Shown here: piece after piece, positions 34,001-44,031 of the stretch | Position numbering within the stretch: position 1 is the stretch's first letter | How the letters are laid out: each line of letters starts with the position of its first letter | Origin: Eutreptiella sp. 'Long Island Sound 2002' | Lineage: Eukaryota; Euglenozoa; Euglenophyceae; Eutreptiales; Eutreptiaceae | Length of the DNA stretch: 64,000 bases | Reading direction: 5' to 3' | Assembly (NCBI GenBank): GCA_964036045.1 | Contig: OZ038378.1 | Span: 27,489,450-27,553,449 of the forward strand | Program-made: the position numbers and the translations under genes | The notes under the pieces: model-generated | Told to the model about the DNA's origin: nothing | Seen by the model: the letters and a program-made list of their open reading frames with translations, nothing else | Database searches by the model: none

Positions 34001-36135
34001 ATTTCTAATCCTAAACAGGTGTTGATTGGAGGAGGCCTCTCAGTTTTCTTGGCTCCTTGCGTTGATGTTTCATGCAGAAGATACCTTCTTTGTTGTCCCC
34101 CTTAAGCCTAGCTGTGGGTGATTGGCTGGTTTGGTGTGACCTCAGGCCCGTCCTTGTGCCGCAGGGCTGAAGGTCTTACGGGATGTAGTGACGACTGTTT
34201 TTCTCTCCTCTGTGTCACTCTCCGTATTTCCATTTTTTTCCCAACCATGGGCAGGTTGGCCCTCCGTCAGGAGTGCGAAGCCCTGGCGACACCCCCGCTA
34301 TATGCGGTAGATTGGTTTCGTGTTGGGAAACGTTTGTTTATCTGTGGGTTAGAGGAATTGCTGTGTTGCCTGCTTTTCTGAATCACTCTGTTCTAGACCC
34401 TGTAGTGGTACTGTCGGTACAATGGGCAGATGGGTGGTATAGCAGTTCTGATGTGTATGAGTGAGTCTGCTGTTACCATTGAAGGAGCTGTGTATGATTC
34501 TGCCCTGTGGCTGCTGTGATATGACCTTCCCTAGTTAGCCCACGAGGCATTTTATTGGTAGCACCCTGGAAGCCAGTTTGAAGGCCCAGGCGTAGTGTAC
34601 CTGACACTGAGACAGGCCCCAGAGGGGAGCACTGTCGCCACTACTCTGCAATTGCAATTGCGACTGACTACTTCGTGTAGCTGAAGTACATGATACCCCG
34701 GTGAGTACCCGCAGACTGAGTCTCTGTGACCCTGGGTGGACCAGTACCCGTACGGTGTGAGCTTATATGGGATATCCCATAGGCCATACTAAAGCACCAC
34801 CTATGTTACAGATGCCTGGGTTGCGAACTTGGGAGACCACTAGGTGAGTGAAGACAGCCTACTATGTACTTGAGTATATTGGCTGTATTGCCAGTACAGG
34901 AAACCCGTGTGTAAAGCAACATCAATGTTGTGGCCGCGGGTGCTGTGCTGTGTATTATTACAGGAGTATTGTACGAGTAACCCTGAGTGTCACAGAAACC
35001 GCCTTTAGGTGAGTAACCTCTGGACGCTAGTGAGCATAGATGACTTTACTGTATTGCTATAGCTTAGCCTTAGTCAGCCAGACAGATAAACCCTTAGGCC
35101 TGCAAGACAGCCTACTGCAGGTAGTCTGGTTATAGCGCTGTCAGAGCATGACTGAGTAGCAGCCGGACTGAGTAGCAGCTTGTAGTGAATTTGAGGTAGA
35201 GTGTATGTGTAAACATAGAGGTAAGTTTGCCGCACTCAGTGGCTTTGTAGCTGATTTCCTGTCTAGGAGAATGATAGGGATGGACTAGGGCAACAGCAGG
35301 AAGGGACGTACTGACCTGGGGGACCTATAGGGAGAAAACAACCCCTTTACCGAACATGTGCGTGGAGTCGCGACCACTGCACCACGGGGGGTATGACTCT
35401 GCGGGTCATGTATTCCGCCAACGGTCTCCAGGCGACTCAGGGGAACCCACCTGCCCCTAGCCAACCTTCTGCGGATGATCAGCAGTAGTGACTTGTAAGT
35501 TAATCTGCAGTGTACTGAAGAGGTACGGTTGTACTTGGTTTGTAAACTGAGGGTCTGTAAAGGCCATCCCCTGCACTTTAGTGCCAGACAGTCACCAGTG
35601 GGTGGTCAATAGAGTCTGTTTTCATCCGGATGTAGGTTCCCGTTGAGAGTGTCTTGAGAATTCCCGGAATTTGCTTTCATGGAACCTCTGTCTTCAGCTG
35701 TCGTGTCTGAGGCATCGTCTGAGGTTACCATCATCCGTCCTGCAGTGTTCAGTTTGTTGGACCTTTGTGTGTCCAATTTTTCTTTTCGGGATACTGCCCA
35801 AGGTCTGGACTCCCTGATGGCTGTGCGACAGTGCGCTGCTAAAAGCAGTGCAGGGTGAGCATACAGAGAGTATCGTAAGCCAACGGTCAGTTGTGAGGTA
35901 CGCGTGGAGCCGGGTTGCAGCTGGTGCCTCGGGGAGGCCGACGTGGACTGATTGGGCTATCAACCATCTCGAGGGTGTAGAGTAAGGGACCATTATTTTC
36001 TGTGAGACCAGTTTGGCAGCGGTGGCAGTGTTTGTCAATGCGATCACCTTCCTCGGTGTTTCAGAAGTCTTTGCCTGTGTTAGCCCCGCTTTTGAAGTGT
36101 TTCGACAAGTGCGTACCCCCCCCTGGGGTATATAG

Positions 36136-36525
36136 TTGACAGATGTTTCTCATATGCGTGCAGTGCATAACCCTATGTCGGTAGAAGTCGGTGGACTTGA
36201 CAGCAAAGTTCTCGTGCCGGATGCTCCTGTCTATACCCCCCGCCATCCGTCTGTTCTCAGGTCCGCCGAGTGTACCCAGCTCTCCTGGGAGCAATCCTCG
36301 ACTAACCGTGGCGCCCAGACTAGCTCTGGAGTGCCCGGAGCTGGCGGACCGCGGATCGCCAAACAAAAGCGTCAGCTGACGTTCTCAGAATTGGTTCTGT
36401 ATCTGAATTGGTTTGTAGGCTCTGCAGAGTCCCCCTCTTTGCGCAAGCACGGCCTTGTCTCAGCACAGGGCCCCTCGTCTGACTGTCAATTTCCTGCGCA
36501 GGTCTTTGTGGTCAAGAATGCATGA
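36136..36525 (+). other. Open frame upstream of delta-CA motifs, possibly an earlier exon
   Basis: A 129-codon frame just upstream of the clear delta-carbonic anhydrase motifs ends with a stretch containing RKHGL and DCQFPAQVFVVKN. Its spacing and character could fit the region before the zinc-binding motif in that family, but I cannot align it securely. It may instead be chance in the Cap-LTR filler. Confidence 0.2.
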
Positions 36526-36639
36526 CAACATGTTTGTGAGGCAGATGTAGTGGGACTGAGGGGCCAGGTCATGCCTGTGAAGAGTTGTTGCTGCTCAGCA
36601 CAGCATTACAATTGCAGACTGGTTCGGTTTGATTTTTCC

Positions 36640-37745
36640 TGATCCTCTGACATACAACATTGTAGTCATGTCACTGTCCGCACGCGGTATTGTGCTGCGT
36701 AAGCTGTGTCCAGTCAACGTCAGCTGGCACCTTGGAACTGAGCAGTATTCAGCGGGCCAGTATGACTAAACTGGAAGCGGACCCGGTACTACAGTTTCCT
36801 CAGAGCAGATGGGTTATCAGTGCATGTCCTATGACTCAACTGACTCGAAGTTCACCACTGCGGTAACAGCCCCGGCGACACCCCCCTGGTGTGCCACCAG
36901 TGTCGAGACCCCAGACCTGGCTGGAGGGTGTCTGTACGCCCACAGCCCATGAGGGCACCCCAGGGCGAGGCGATGACACTGGGTTTCCCCCGGGGGTGGA
37001 GGCTGGCCTGGGCTGTGGCACCACGGCGTACAACTGGCAGAACTGACGTCTGTTGTCTGTTGCCTGACGTCTGCCTGTTGTCTGACGTCTGTTGTCTGTT
37101 GCCTGACGTCTGCCTGTTGTCTGACGTCTGTTGTCTGTTGCCTGTTGCCTGACGTCTGCCTGTTGCCTGACGTCTGCCTGTTGCCTGACGTCTGTTGTCT
37201 GTTGCCTGGTGCCTGACGTCAGTTTTTTTCAGTGCAGACCTAGAAGGACAAGATGCAGCCCCAGTGAACACATGAAAAATGGTACAGGTTGCACATGTGC
37301 TCTCCCTTCAAAAAAAAAAAACCTTGTTTCGCAGGGAGCAAGTTGGTTTCCGAGCCGCCAGCTGGTGGTACCAGACTTCTTTGCAGGTAGCGTGTTCTGC
37401 AACTGGGCAGCGGTTGGGAATACAACCTACGAAAGAATTGGTGTGCAGGCCCATGTTTCTAACCTCGTCCGCGGAAGGATGGTTGATGCCACTCGCGGAC
37501 AGGGCTCAGACATGGCCCTCTACTCAGGATTCACCACTGGCGCATCCACAAGTAACACAGTTTGCTCTCTGTACGCTCCCATCACATGGCAGGTTGACTG
37601 CAAGTGCCGGCCCGTCTCCGCCTCATCCTTTGACAAGATGTGCGCTGATATGAAGGCAGAGCGTGATGATATGTCAGTCCTCAGTCAGCTGTCTGTACAG
37701 TCTGTTATGTCTGGTCAGGGTAGTCTGTCGAATTCTGTGGTGTAG
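36640..37745 (+). pseudogene. Delta-class carbonic anhydrase pseudogene
   Basis: Carbonic anhydrase interconverts CO2 and bicarbonate, in algae as part of carbon acquisition. At 36707-36766 the frame reads CPVNVSWHLGTEQYSAGQYD, matching the delta-class zinc motif but with the first ligand His changed to Ser (36722-36724) and the EH His changed to Gln (36743-36745). A TAA at 36767-36769 follows. The same frame goes on with GYQCMSYDSTDSKFTT (36812-36859). Further family sequence resumes at about 37370: VFCN, TTYERIGVQAHV, YSGFTTGAS, then ITWQVDCKC and SASSFDKMCADM, ending at a stop at 37743-37745. The roughly 500-bp gap between blocks starts at GGTAAC and holds a tandem array, so it looks like a retained intron. 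The gene is inactive. Confidence 0.75.
37045..37216 (+). repeat. Tandem array of about 39 bp inside the presumed delta-CA intron
   Basis: Repeats of the words TGACGTCTGTTGTCTGTTGCC and TGACGTCTGCCTGTTGTC alternate, giving a period of about 39 bp at first, then shorter variants. Simple-sequence expansion of a GT/CT-rich strand. Confidence 0.8.
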
Positions 37746-37789
37746 CGCCCCTGTAGACATCCCCACTTTCAGTGTAGAGTCTGGGGGGG

Positions 37790-38864
37790 AGTTAAAAAAA
37801 ATAGATTTCTATCAAGGTCGCTACAGTTCCCCTGATTGAGTTGCAGATTTAGACAGTACAGTGCCAGACAGAGAACAGTACAGTGCCAGACAGATCGCGT
37901 CGTCTTCGAGCCGCGATCAGTGCGGATGGTGCGTCATTCAATTCTTTCACTCATTTCAATTCTGTCACGTAATCATATTGGTGCTGTTTAAAGATCGTGA
38001 TTGGTTAGTTTAGGCTGTGTTGCAGCCAGCGGTGCCGTTGCCCGAACATGCGAATGTAAGGATTCATTAAGTTTGATTCTGATTGAACATTTATCCTCTT
38101 CAATTGATTAGTTCGCTTTCGAGGTGGGAATCGTAGATTCATGATGGTGCACCACTATTTTGCTTTGTCGCTTTCGATGTGTTGCATTCACATACTTTCA
38201 TTACACTCATTGCATTGTTATGCATTCATTCCATTCAAGCATGTGTTGTTTGTTTACTGTTGTTTGGATTTGGGTTGTTACACGTAGTGATGTCCATTGC
38301 ATGGTTTATTATTGTTTAGTTACGGGCAAGGATAAAGGTAATGCAAGCATGATATTGGATTCGGTGTCACACGTCTCCCATGCTTTGTTTAGCATGGAGC
38401 CGTGGTGGGCCCGGTTCCGTCTATGGGGGTAGAGCCGTAAGGATCTTGAATGCCTTGGCCACCACGACCCGCCGCCGTGGAGAATCAGAAATGGTGGGGC
38501 CTTGGCAACGGCACGGCGGCCCCACATCGTCAACAATGACTCGGACGTATACGTCGTGATTTCCTTTGTATCTTCCTTGCTTCGCCTTTACTTGCTCGTA
38601 GTTTTGTTTGTTACGTTTGAGGGTATGACCCTAGGAGTATTTTGAAATGAAATATTTTTATGCAAACTTTCACATAAATTGTTTTAGATAAATTTTTGCT
38701 CGTGTGCACCCCTCCCAAAAATTACATGGTTTTATGACCCCATTTTCCAATCTTTGTTTTGTAGGTTTTGCTAACCATTGAGTAGTTGAAATATAAGCAT
38801 TTTGGGGATATTCTATAGTAAGTCATACCTTACTACGGAGTCGAGTAGTTCTCTTTTTCTTTGT
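37790..38864 (+). repeat. Cap-LTR 3' LTR (1,075 bp)
   Basis: This direct repeat of 27646-28720 is preceded by the G-rich tract CTGGGGGGG and followed by the target duplication GCGTG. Its 3' end lacks one T of the CTTTTTTC run seen in the 5' LTR; most other differences are single substitutions. Confidence 0.9.
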
Positions 38865-38869
38865 GCGTG
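38865..38869 (+). repeat. Target site duplication of Cap-LTR, right copy
   Basis: GCGTG, matching 27641-27645. The gag sequence continues directly after it. Confidence 0.8.
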
Positions 38870-39494
38870 CTTTCCACCTGATCCAGCGCATCCCGCGGTT
38901 TCCGGCGCCTCAGACTCATCGCCCATGGGCGTATCGCCCATGCTATCCCGCGTCGGCTCCGTGTGCCGAGCCAAAGGCGCCGTCCTGGCTCTGGCGGGCC
39001 TCTCCAACGCCTCGGCGTCATGCTCCAGGCTGGGTCCCTGGGACGTGTTTGCCCTTGTGGGCGGTCTGGCCGTCTCCTCCGACTCCGAATGTTGCTCATT
39101 GGCTGTCCGATAGCCCTCGGAGTGCCCCTCGGAGACCCACAGCCTGACCGGGCTGGGGTCCGTATCCATATCCCCGGCGTCCACTGTTGCGGGCTTGGGT
39201 GACCCGCGCTTCCGGTAGCGCCGGGCCGGTCCTCCACTGCTGCCTGAATGGCAGGTCTCCTCAGAGTCCTCCGCGGCGGAGCGGAGGTTGCATGCCTTTC
39301 GGCAGCGATGCTCACACATGGAGACCAGGTCCTCCATGTCAAGTCCTCCTGTTCCCAAACGTCGTACTTCTCTTCGGGCTTCAACTTCCGGCGTGGTCCC
39401 CACCGAGTCCACAATACGCACCCGGGGCGTACTTGGGCAGGGCTCATAGGGGCCCAAGTCCCCGGGTCGGCGGTAGGTAGGGGCAGCAGGTACG
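38865..39494 (-). pseudogene. gag: Chromo-I Gag, N-terminal part, minus copy
   Basis: This is the counterpart of plus 11221-11900, open on the minus strand from inside the LTR at 39592. The plus copy's start codon at 11303 is GTG here (VDSVG). About 54 nt present in the plus copy just after that point are missing. The protein is acidic, Arg/Ser/Pro-rich and low in complexity. The gag frame is cut at the Cap-LTR insertion and continues at 27640. Confidence 0.8.
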
Positions 39495-39506
39495 CCTCTG
39501 CTACCA
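39495..39506 (-). other. Primer-binding site of minus Chromo-I copy
   Basis: The complement reads TGGTAGCAGAGG, directly after the LTR end at 39507. It identifies 39507-41864 as the 5' LTR of the minus copy. Confidence 0.8.
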
Positions 39507-41864
39507 TAAAGAAGGTCCCTACCAGGACCGACCCCCGCTGTGCCCCTTCCGCCTATTACCCCTGCTGATTTACTCCGGATCAACGATTGCATTCCTCAAA
39601 TTCCAGGGTCCGAAATCCAAAAATATAGAAAATACTATCCTCCTTCAACCCTGAACAGCAACCAGATCCGACAAATACAGCAATAACCCAAACCCACAAT
39701 CCAATACACGCTGCGGGCTTCCGTTCAGCACACCGGTCGTCCCACGGTGGCGGGCATGTACAAGAATTGCACCAAAGAAGAAAGCCCTGAAATTGGCATA
39801 TGAACACAAATAAAGCAAAGTTCGGGAAAGATGGAAAGGTACGCAATCACAGCCATAGACCCCTCATTCCCTGAACTCAAGACCTTCCCTTGACTCACCA
39901 ACATGATGCGCTGAACCCAGTTAAATAAGATGTCTAAATACCATGTATCAAAAGTCACTACACAAACCCCAAAAATGTGTTCACTCCCAAGCCTCTAAAT
40001 CGTAGCCCAACAGGGGGGGTGGCGTGTCATGGCCTGGAGTGGCACTCAGGACCATCCCCTACGCTGACATATACTTGGTTGGACTTGGGGTTGAATGGGC
40101 TTAGAGATATGCCCCATGAGTTTGAACTCATAACATGCCAAAAACTGCCAATTCACACCATATTGGCCATATATCCAATATATGCTCAAAATTGAAGTTA
40201 CCACTTATCCGAAGGCTCAAAGCATGCATGGAATCGAAGTCTAGTATTCATGGAGGATAGAGACCAAAGGTCAATGCCCATGCACATCCCCACCTTACCC
40301 TCGAAACCCCTTTCGAATATGGGCGCCACGCACTGCCCAAATCAGCCCATGATCTTGAGACCAATTCTTGTGATCCTTCGTGCGCCAAGCCAAATGGAGT
40401 ACGCGATCCGGCATATGGTGGTCTTCACCTCCGAAGCATATGCCAACATATGAACAACATACCATGGTTCGACCCCCCATAGGCTTCTTGCTGTTTGCCG
40501 ACCAGGTAAGTACACAAAATACAAAAATGAGCAAAAATTGAGGTCAAAAACATGAAAATATGTCCAAATACAAAGTTGTCATGATCGTATATCTCTATGC
40601 TCACCCATGATATCCGCTCATGGTTCAATACACAAATGATTGGAACCATTTGCGAACAATTCCCCCACTTGGATCCCCAATCAGGCGCATGGAGATACCT
40701 TCGCCACTCATATCTACATGCCCCATGAAAATGGGAGTGCACTCATGGATCTCTTTGCCAACATACCATGAGCAATACATACGCGGTAGACTTAGTCTAG
40801 CGCTTTGAATTCCACAGTTGGGACATGGGCAAAGCCCTTGTCACGTGTGGCTCCCCATCTCTTCGGCCACACGAAGATATATAACATGGGCGTGAGCATA
40901 TCGAAGCACATACCATGCATATAACACATACCCTCCAAAAGTGGCCCCCACCATGCTATGCCATGCCCCTCCATGGTCATTACCTCACGTTAAAAATATG
41001 TAGGAACCCAAGGAAAGTATCTATGCAACCCCAACACTCATGCGGTACACTCGGAAGTCGCAATAAAATATTCCGTTGCACAGTCCAAGAGTTATATCTC
41101 ACTTTCTACCCTCTTGACCATTAGCCCTTGCTATACCAAGCATGTGTAAACACCAAAGGCGTTTGATGCTTGTTAAATTAAGTTGAGACCGAGGCGATTC
41201 CAACCCAATTCTCAAAATTGATATTCCCCGCCGTGAGCCGGAGATATGATTCTTCAAAGTCGTCTCAGGAATCACTTTTGTTTCGACTATAACTCCAAGC
41301 AAAATGAAGGGCACAACAAAAGGAAGTTTGATTCGTGATCGGGGAAAAATGTATGACCACTCGAGATTCGTCATATCAAGTGCGGCGATGTCAAAGTCGA
41401 AAATCCGATTCTGAAGGTCTGAAAAATTCGGATTAATTTTGCGAGTGTATAATATGAAAAATGCGGAAGCAACGAACCCTTTACTGATGAAATCTGACCC
41501 TTCATCGGGGTTTCCGCCAAAATATCTGTAAATAACAGTTAACCATTCGGTTACCGCAAACTCGGGAGCCAACTGACAGTCGCTGATACATTGACAATCA
41601 GAACGAAAGGCTGAAAAATTACGGAAACATTATGATAAAAAAACCCTGTTGATTCTTGATATTCTGATATATAAATGTCCGCTAGCGGCGCCTCGGTACT
41701 GAATGTGGCCGCTCATAGCCGGAATGGCCAAACCTATCACACTATCACATCGGGTTCGGGCAGGTGGATGGGAGAGTATGATATCAGCCAATGGCGGCTT
41801 GCCGGCACTTAGATACACACCCCAAGTGACCTGAAGATGGCCACGGGGGTCGGAACAGGCTTCA
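39507..41864 (-). repeat. Chromo-I LTR, subtype I, minus orientation (5' LTR)
   Basis: A 2,358-bp LTR running TGAAGCC (41864) to CTTTA (39507) on the minus strand. It is closest to the LTR at 6094-8449. LINE-A coding sequence starts directly to its right. The right flank ATAGT does not match the left flank of the outer pair (CCCCA), so a clean target duplication is not seen. Confidence 0.85.
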
Positions 41865-43517
41865 ATAGTACCCGTGGGCCACAAGTGTGGCGAAAGTGTG
41901 AGGAGGTTCAGACTGACGGTCCACGGGTTGCCAGCGGACAGGGTATGGTACCTGGTTCCCGTGCAGGCGTACCTGGAGCAGGGCAGGGCGAAGGGGGACA
42001 GGGCATGGTATCACGGGGTGGTGGTGACGAAAGGCTGGAAGGCCAGGACGGACAATAAGTGGGCAGTGTACAGGGGGGTGAGAGAGCTGAGCGTCAAGGA
42101 TGGCGTGCGGGAGTATGACATCGGGAGGCACAGAGTGTACTGCCACTACCCGAGGGAGGTGGTGCGCATACCAGAGCCCACGGAGGATAGAGTGGTGATA
42201 CTTCTGGACGGGTCCGGGGTGGAAGGACAGCTGCCCAAAGCGGGGGCAGCGGCTGTACGGGTCAAGGGGATGGGACAAGAGACAGAAAGCGTGCCGGAAA
42301 GGATGGTGTACGGGGCAGCGTCCCATGGAGAGGTACAAGCGGTGGCGGACGTGGTTGAGAAGATAGGGGAGGACGCACGGGAAGTGTGGATGGTGGTGTA
42401 CGCGGATGCAGACATGGCGTTCCTCAGGAGAAAAGCCAGCAGGCCGCTGCATGAGTCCCTGGGCACGGGGCTGGCGTCGCAGGTGTACGCGATATGGCAC
42501 GAGCTAGAGATGCAGAAAGTGCCCCTGGTCATACACCTGGTGAAAGAAGAGTCACATCGAGCGGGAGTGGGGAGTCATGAGGCGGATGGGGCGGCACAAG
42601 CACTGGACAAAGAGCAGGAACCGGAATGGAGGGTGCCAGAGAGAAAGGAGCACCTCCACTTGGTGCATATACCTCCAAGAGTGGGGGAAGAAGAGAAGGT
42701 CCGGTGGGTGGTGGAGGAGGACAGGGGCAAACGGGAACTAAGAGTGTATCAGCCGGTGCACATGCTAGCTCAGGTACGAGGGGGGCTGGAGGTGGTAGAA
42801 CTGAGCGAGTATTTGGAGGGCAATGTGGGACACCGGGTCCACTTTCCCAATGTGCTGAGGCTGGAGACGCCGCCCAAAAGGCTGCAAATCAGACGGCTGC
42901 AGGCAATCACGGGTCAGGTGCCAGTGCGGGAGACGATCATGAGGCGCTACAGGCATAAGGGAATGGACCTCCCGGAGGAGTACATGAGATGCCACTGCGA
43001 CCCAGGGCAAGAAACATACGAGCACTTCATGCGGTGTGAATAGTATAAGGAGATCAAGGAGCCGCTGGTTCCGAATCAGGACATCCCGCTGCTCAAGAAG
43101 GGTGAGAGGGGCAGGGACGCGATGGAGAGGGTGCTGGGGGAAGACGGGCATCGAAAGGGGTTGTGGCACATGGTGATTGTGAAGTTGCTGTGGCGGGCAC
43201 TCCAGGAGCATACAGTGGCGCCGGAGACCATGGCCCACAGGCTGTTGCGACATATGGTGGAGCATCTGCAGGAGCGCATGGCGTGCAGAGAGGCACAATG
43301 GGAGGCGCAGGCGGAAGACATGCGTGATCCGGTCACCAAGCGGGTGGAGATGGCGTTGATCAGGTACAACCCACAAATCACGGAGATGGGAGTGCAAACG
43401 CAGCCCGACTGGCGACCAAGGCGGTCGGAGGGCGAGAGGGATGTGGAGGAACGAGAGGGAGAAGAGCACAGGGAGCGCCTGATGGCCCGCGAACGGAAGA
43501 GAGTCCAGCTGATATGA
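41865..43517 (+). pseudogene. LINE-A ORF2 part 3: RNase H and zinc knuckle
   Basis: This continues the ORF2 broken off at 6093. RNase H removes the RNA strand of hybrids. Its pattern is visible as VVILLDGSG (first Asp), GEVQAVADVVE (Glu), VVYADADMA (Asp) and a late SHRAGVGSHEADGAA (His and Asp). A C-terminal knuckle, RCHCDPGQETYEHFMRCE, has the C.C...H...C order seen at LINE protein ends. TAG at 43041-43043 interrupts it, and the same frame then runs to 43517 with a helical basic tail. No ATG is needed at the left edge because this is an internal part; the first codons after the LTR read IVPVGHKC. Confidence 0.8.
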
Positions 43518-44031
43518 GGACAGGACGGGTGAACGGAGTCGCCTCACAGGGGGACAGCTGGGGCCGCCGGGGACCAGAGGGAAAGAGGACGCAGTGTCAC
43601 CCTTCGCTGGGACTGGAGCATCCGGGGTGGGGCACACCGAGCCACTGAGCGAACCCTGGCGCCGAGCAGGCCTCGGGGGAGCGGACCGGGGCGGGGTAGC
43701 GAGCCGATGGCCCAGCGGGCACAAGAACGGGGGACGGATGACGCAAGGCGAGAAGAAGGAGCAGCCAAGAGGAACCAAGAGACGCACGCCGAAAAGAGGA
43801 ACGTAGCAAGGGGTGCGAGGACAAGGAATAGAAGGTCCAGTACAAGGCCAGCGGCCGCCTGGGAAGAGTCCACGGTACGCAGAGGCGTGGAAGAGAGAGA
43901 GGAGCAGCCGTGCACCAAGAGCACAGCACACGTAGGGCGCGCGAACAGTGGCACAGGGGGGGCCGCCAGGGGTGGGGCCCAGGTAGCTGGGGGAAGCGAC
44001 AGCAAGACCCAGAAATCGGACACGATGCGAT
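43518..44031 (+). other. G+A-rich spacer after LINE-A ORF2
   Basis: No recognisable frame and no poly(A) or terminal repeat. Base composition is like the LINE-A coding strand, so the unit seems to continue. Confidence 0.4.

Larger units (their letters stand above)
28721..37789 (+). mobile_element. Cap-LTR internal region: no gag or pol, host gene pieces
   Basis: About 9.07 kb lie between the two LTRs without any frame resembling gag, protease, RT or integrase. The recognisable content is a GAPDH fragment near the 5' end and a delta-carbonic anhydrase pseudogene near the 3' end, both sense with the element, plus two tandem arrays. A G-rich polypurine tract (CTGGGGGGG) abuts the 3' LTR at 37789. 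This fits a large non-autonomous LTR derivative that took up cellular DNA and is moved by another element's enzymes. Stretches 28732-29169, 29560-30916, 31091-36130 and 37217-37370 show no feature I can identify; 31990-36060 is GT-rich and full of stops. Confidence 0.75.

Noticed and set aside
31990-36060. Many GT...AG pairs suggesting a multi-intron gene
   Set aside because: GT-rich composition produces such pairs by chance; no run of open frames between them forms a recognisable protein.
36640-37745. Functional carbonic anhydrase gene
   Set aside because: Two zinc ligands are replaced and a stop follows the motif; the 5' part is not recognisable.
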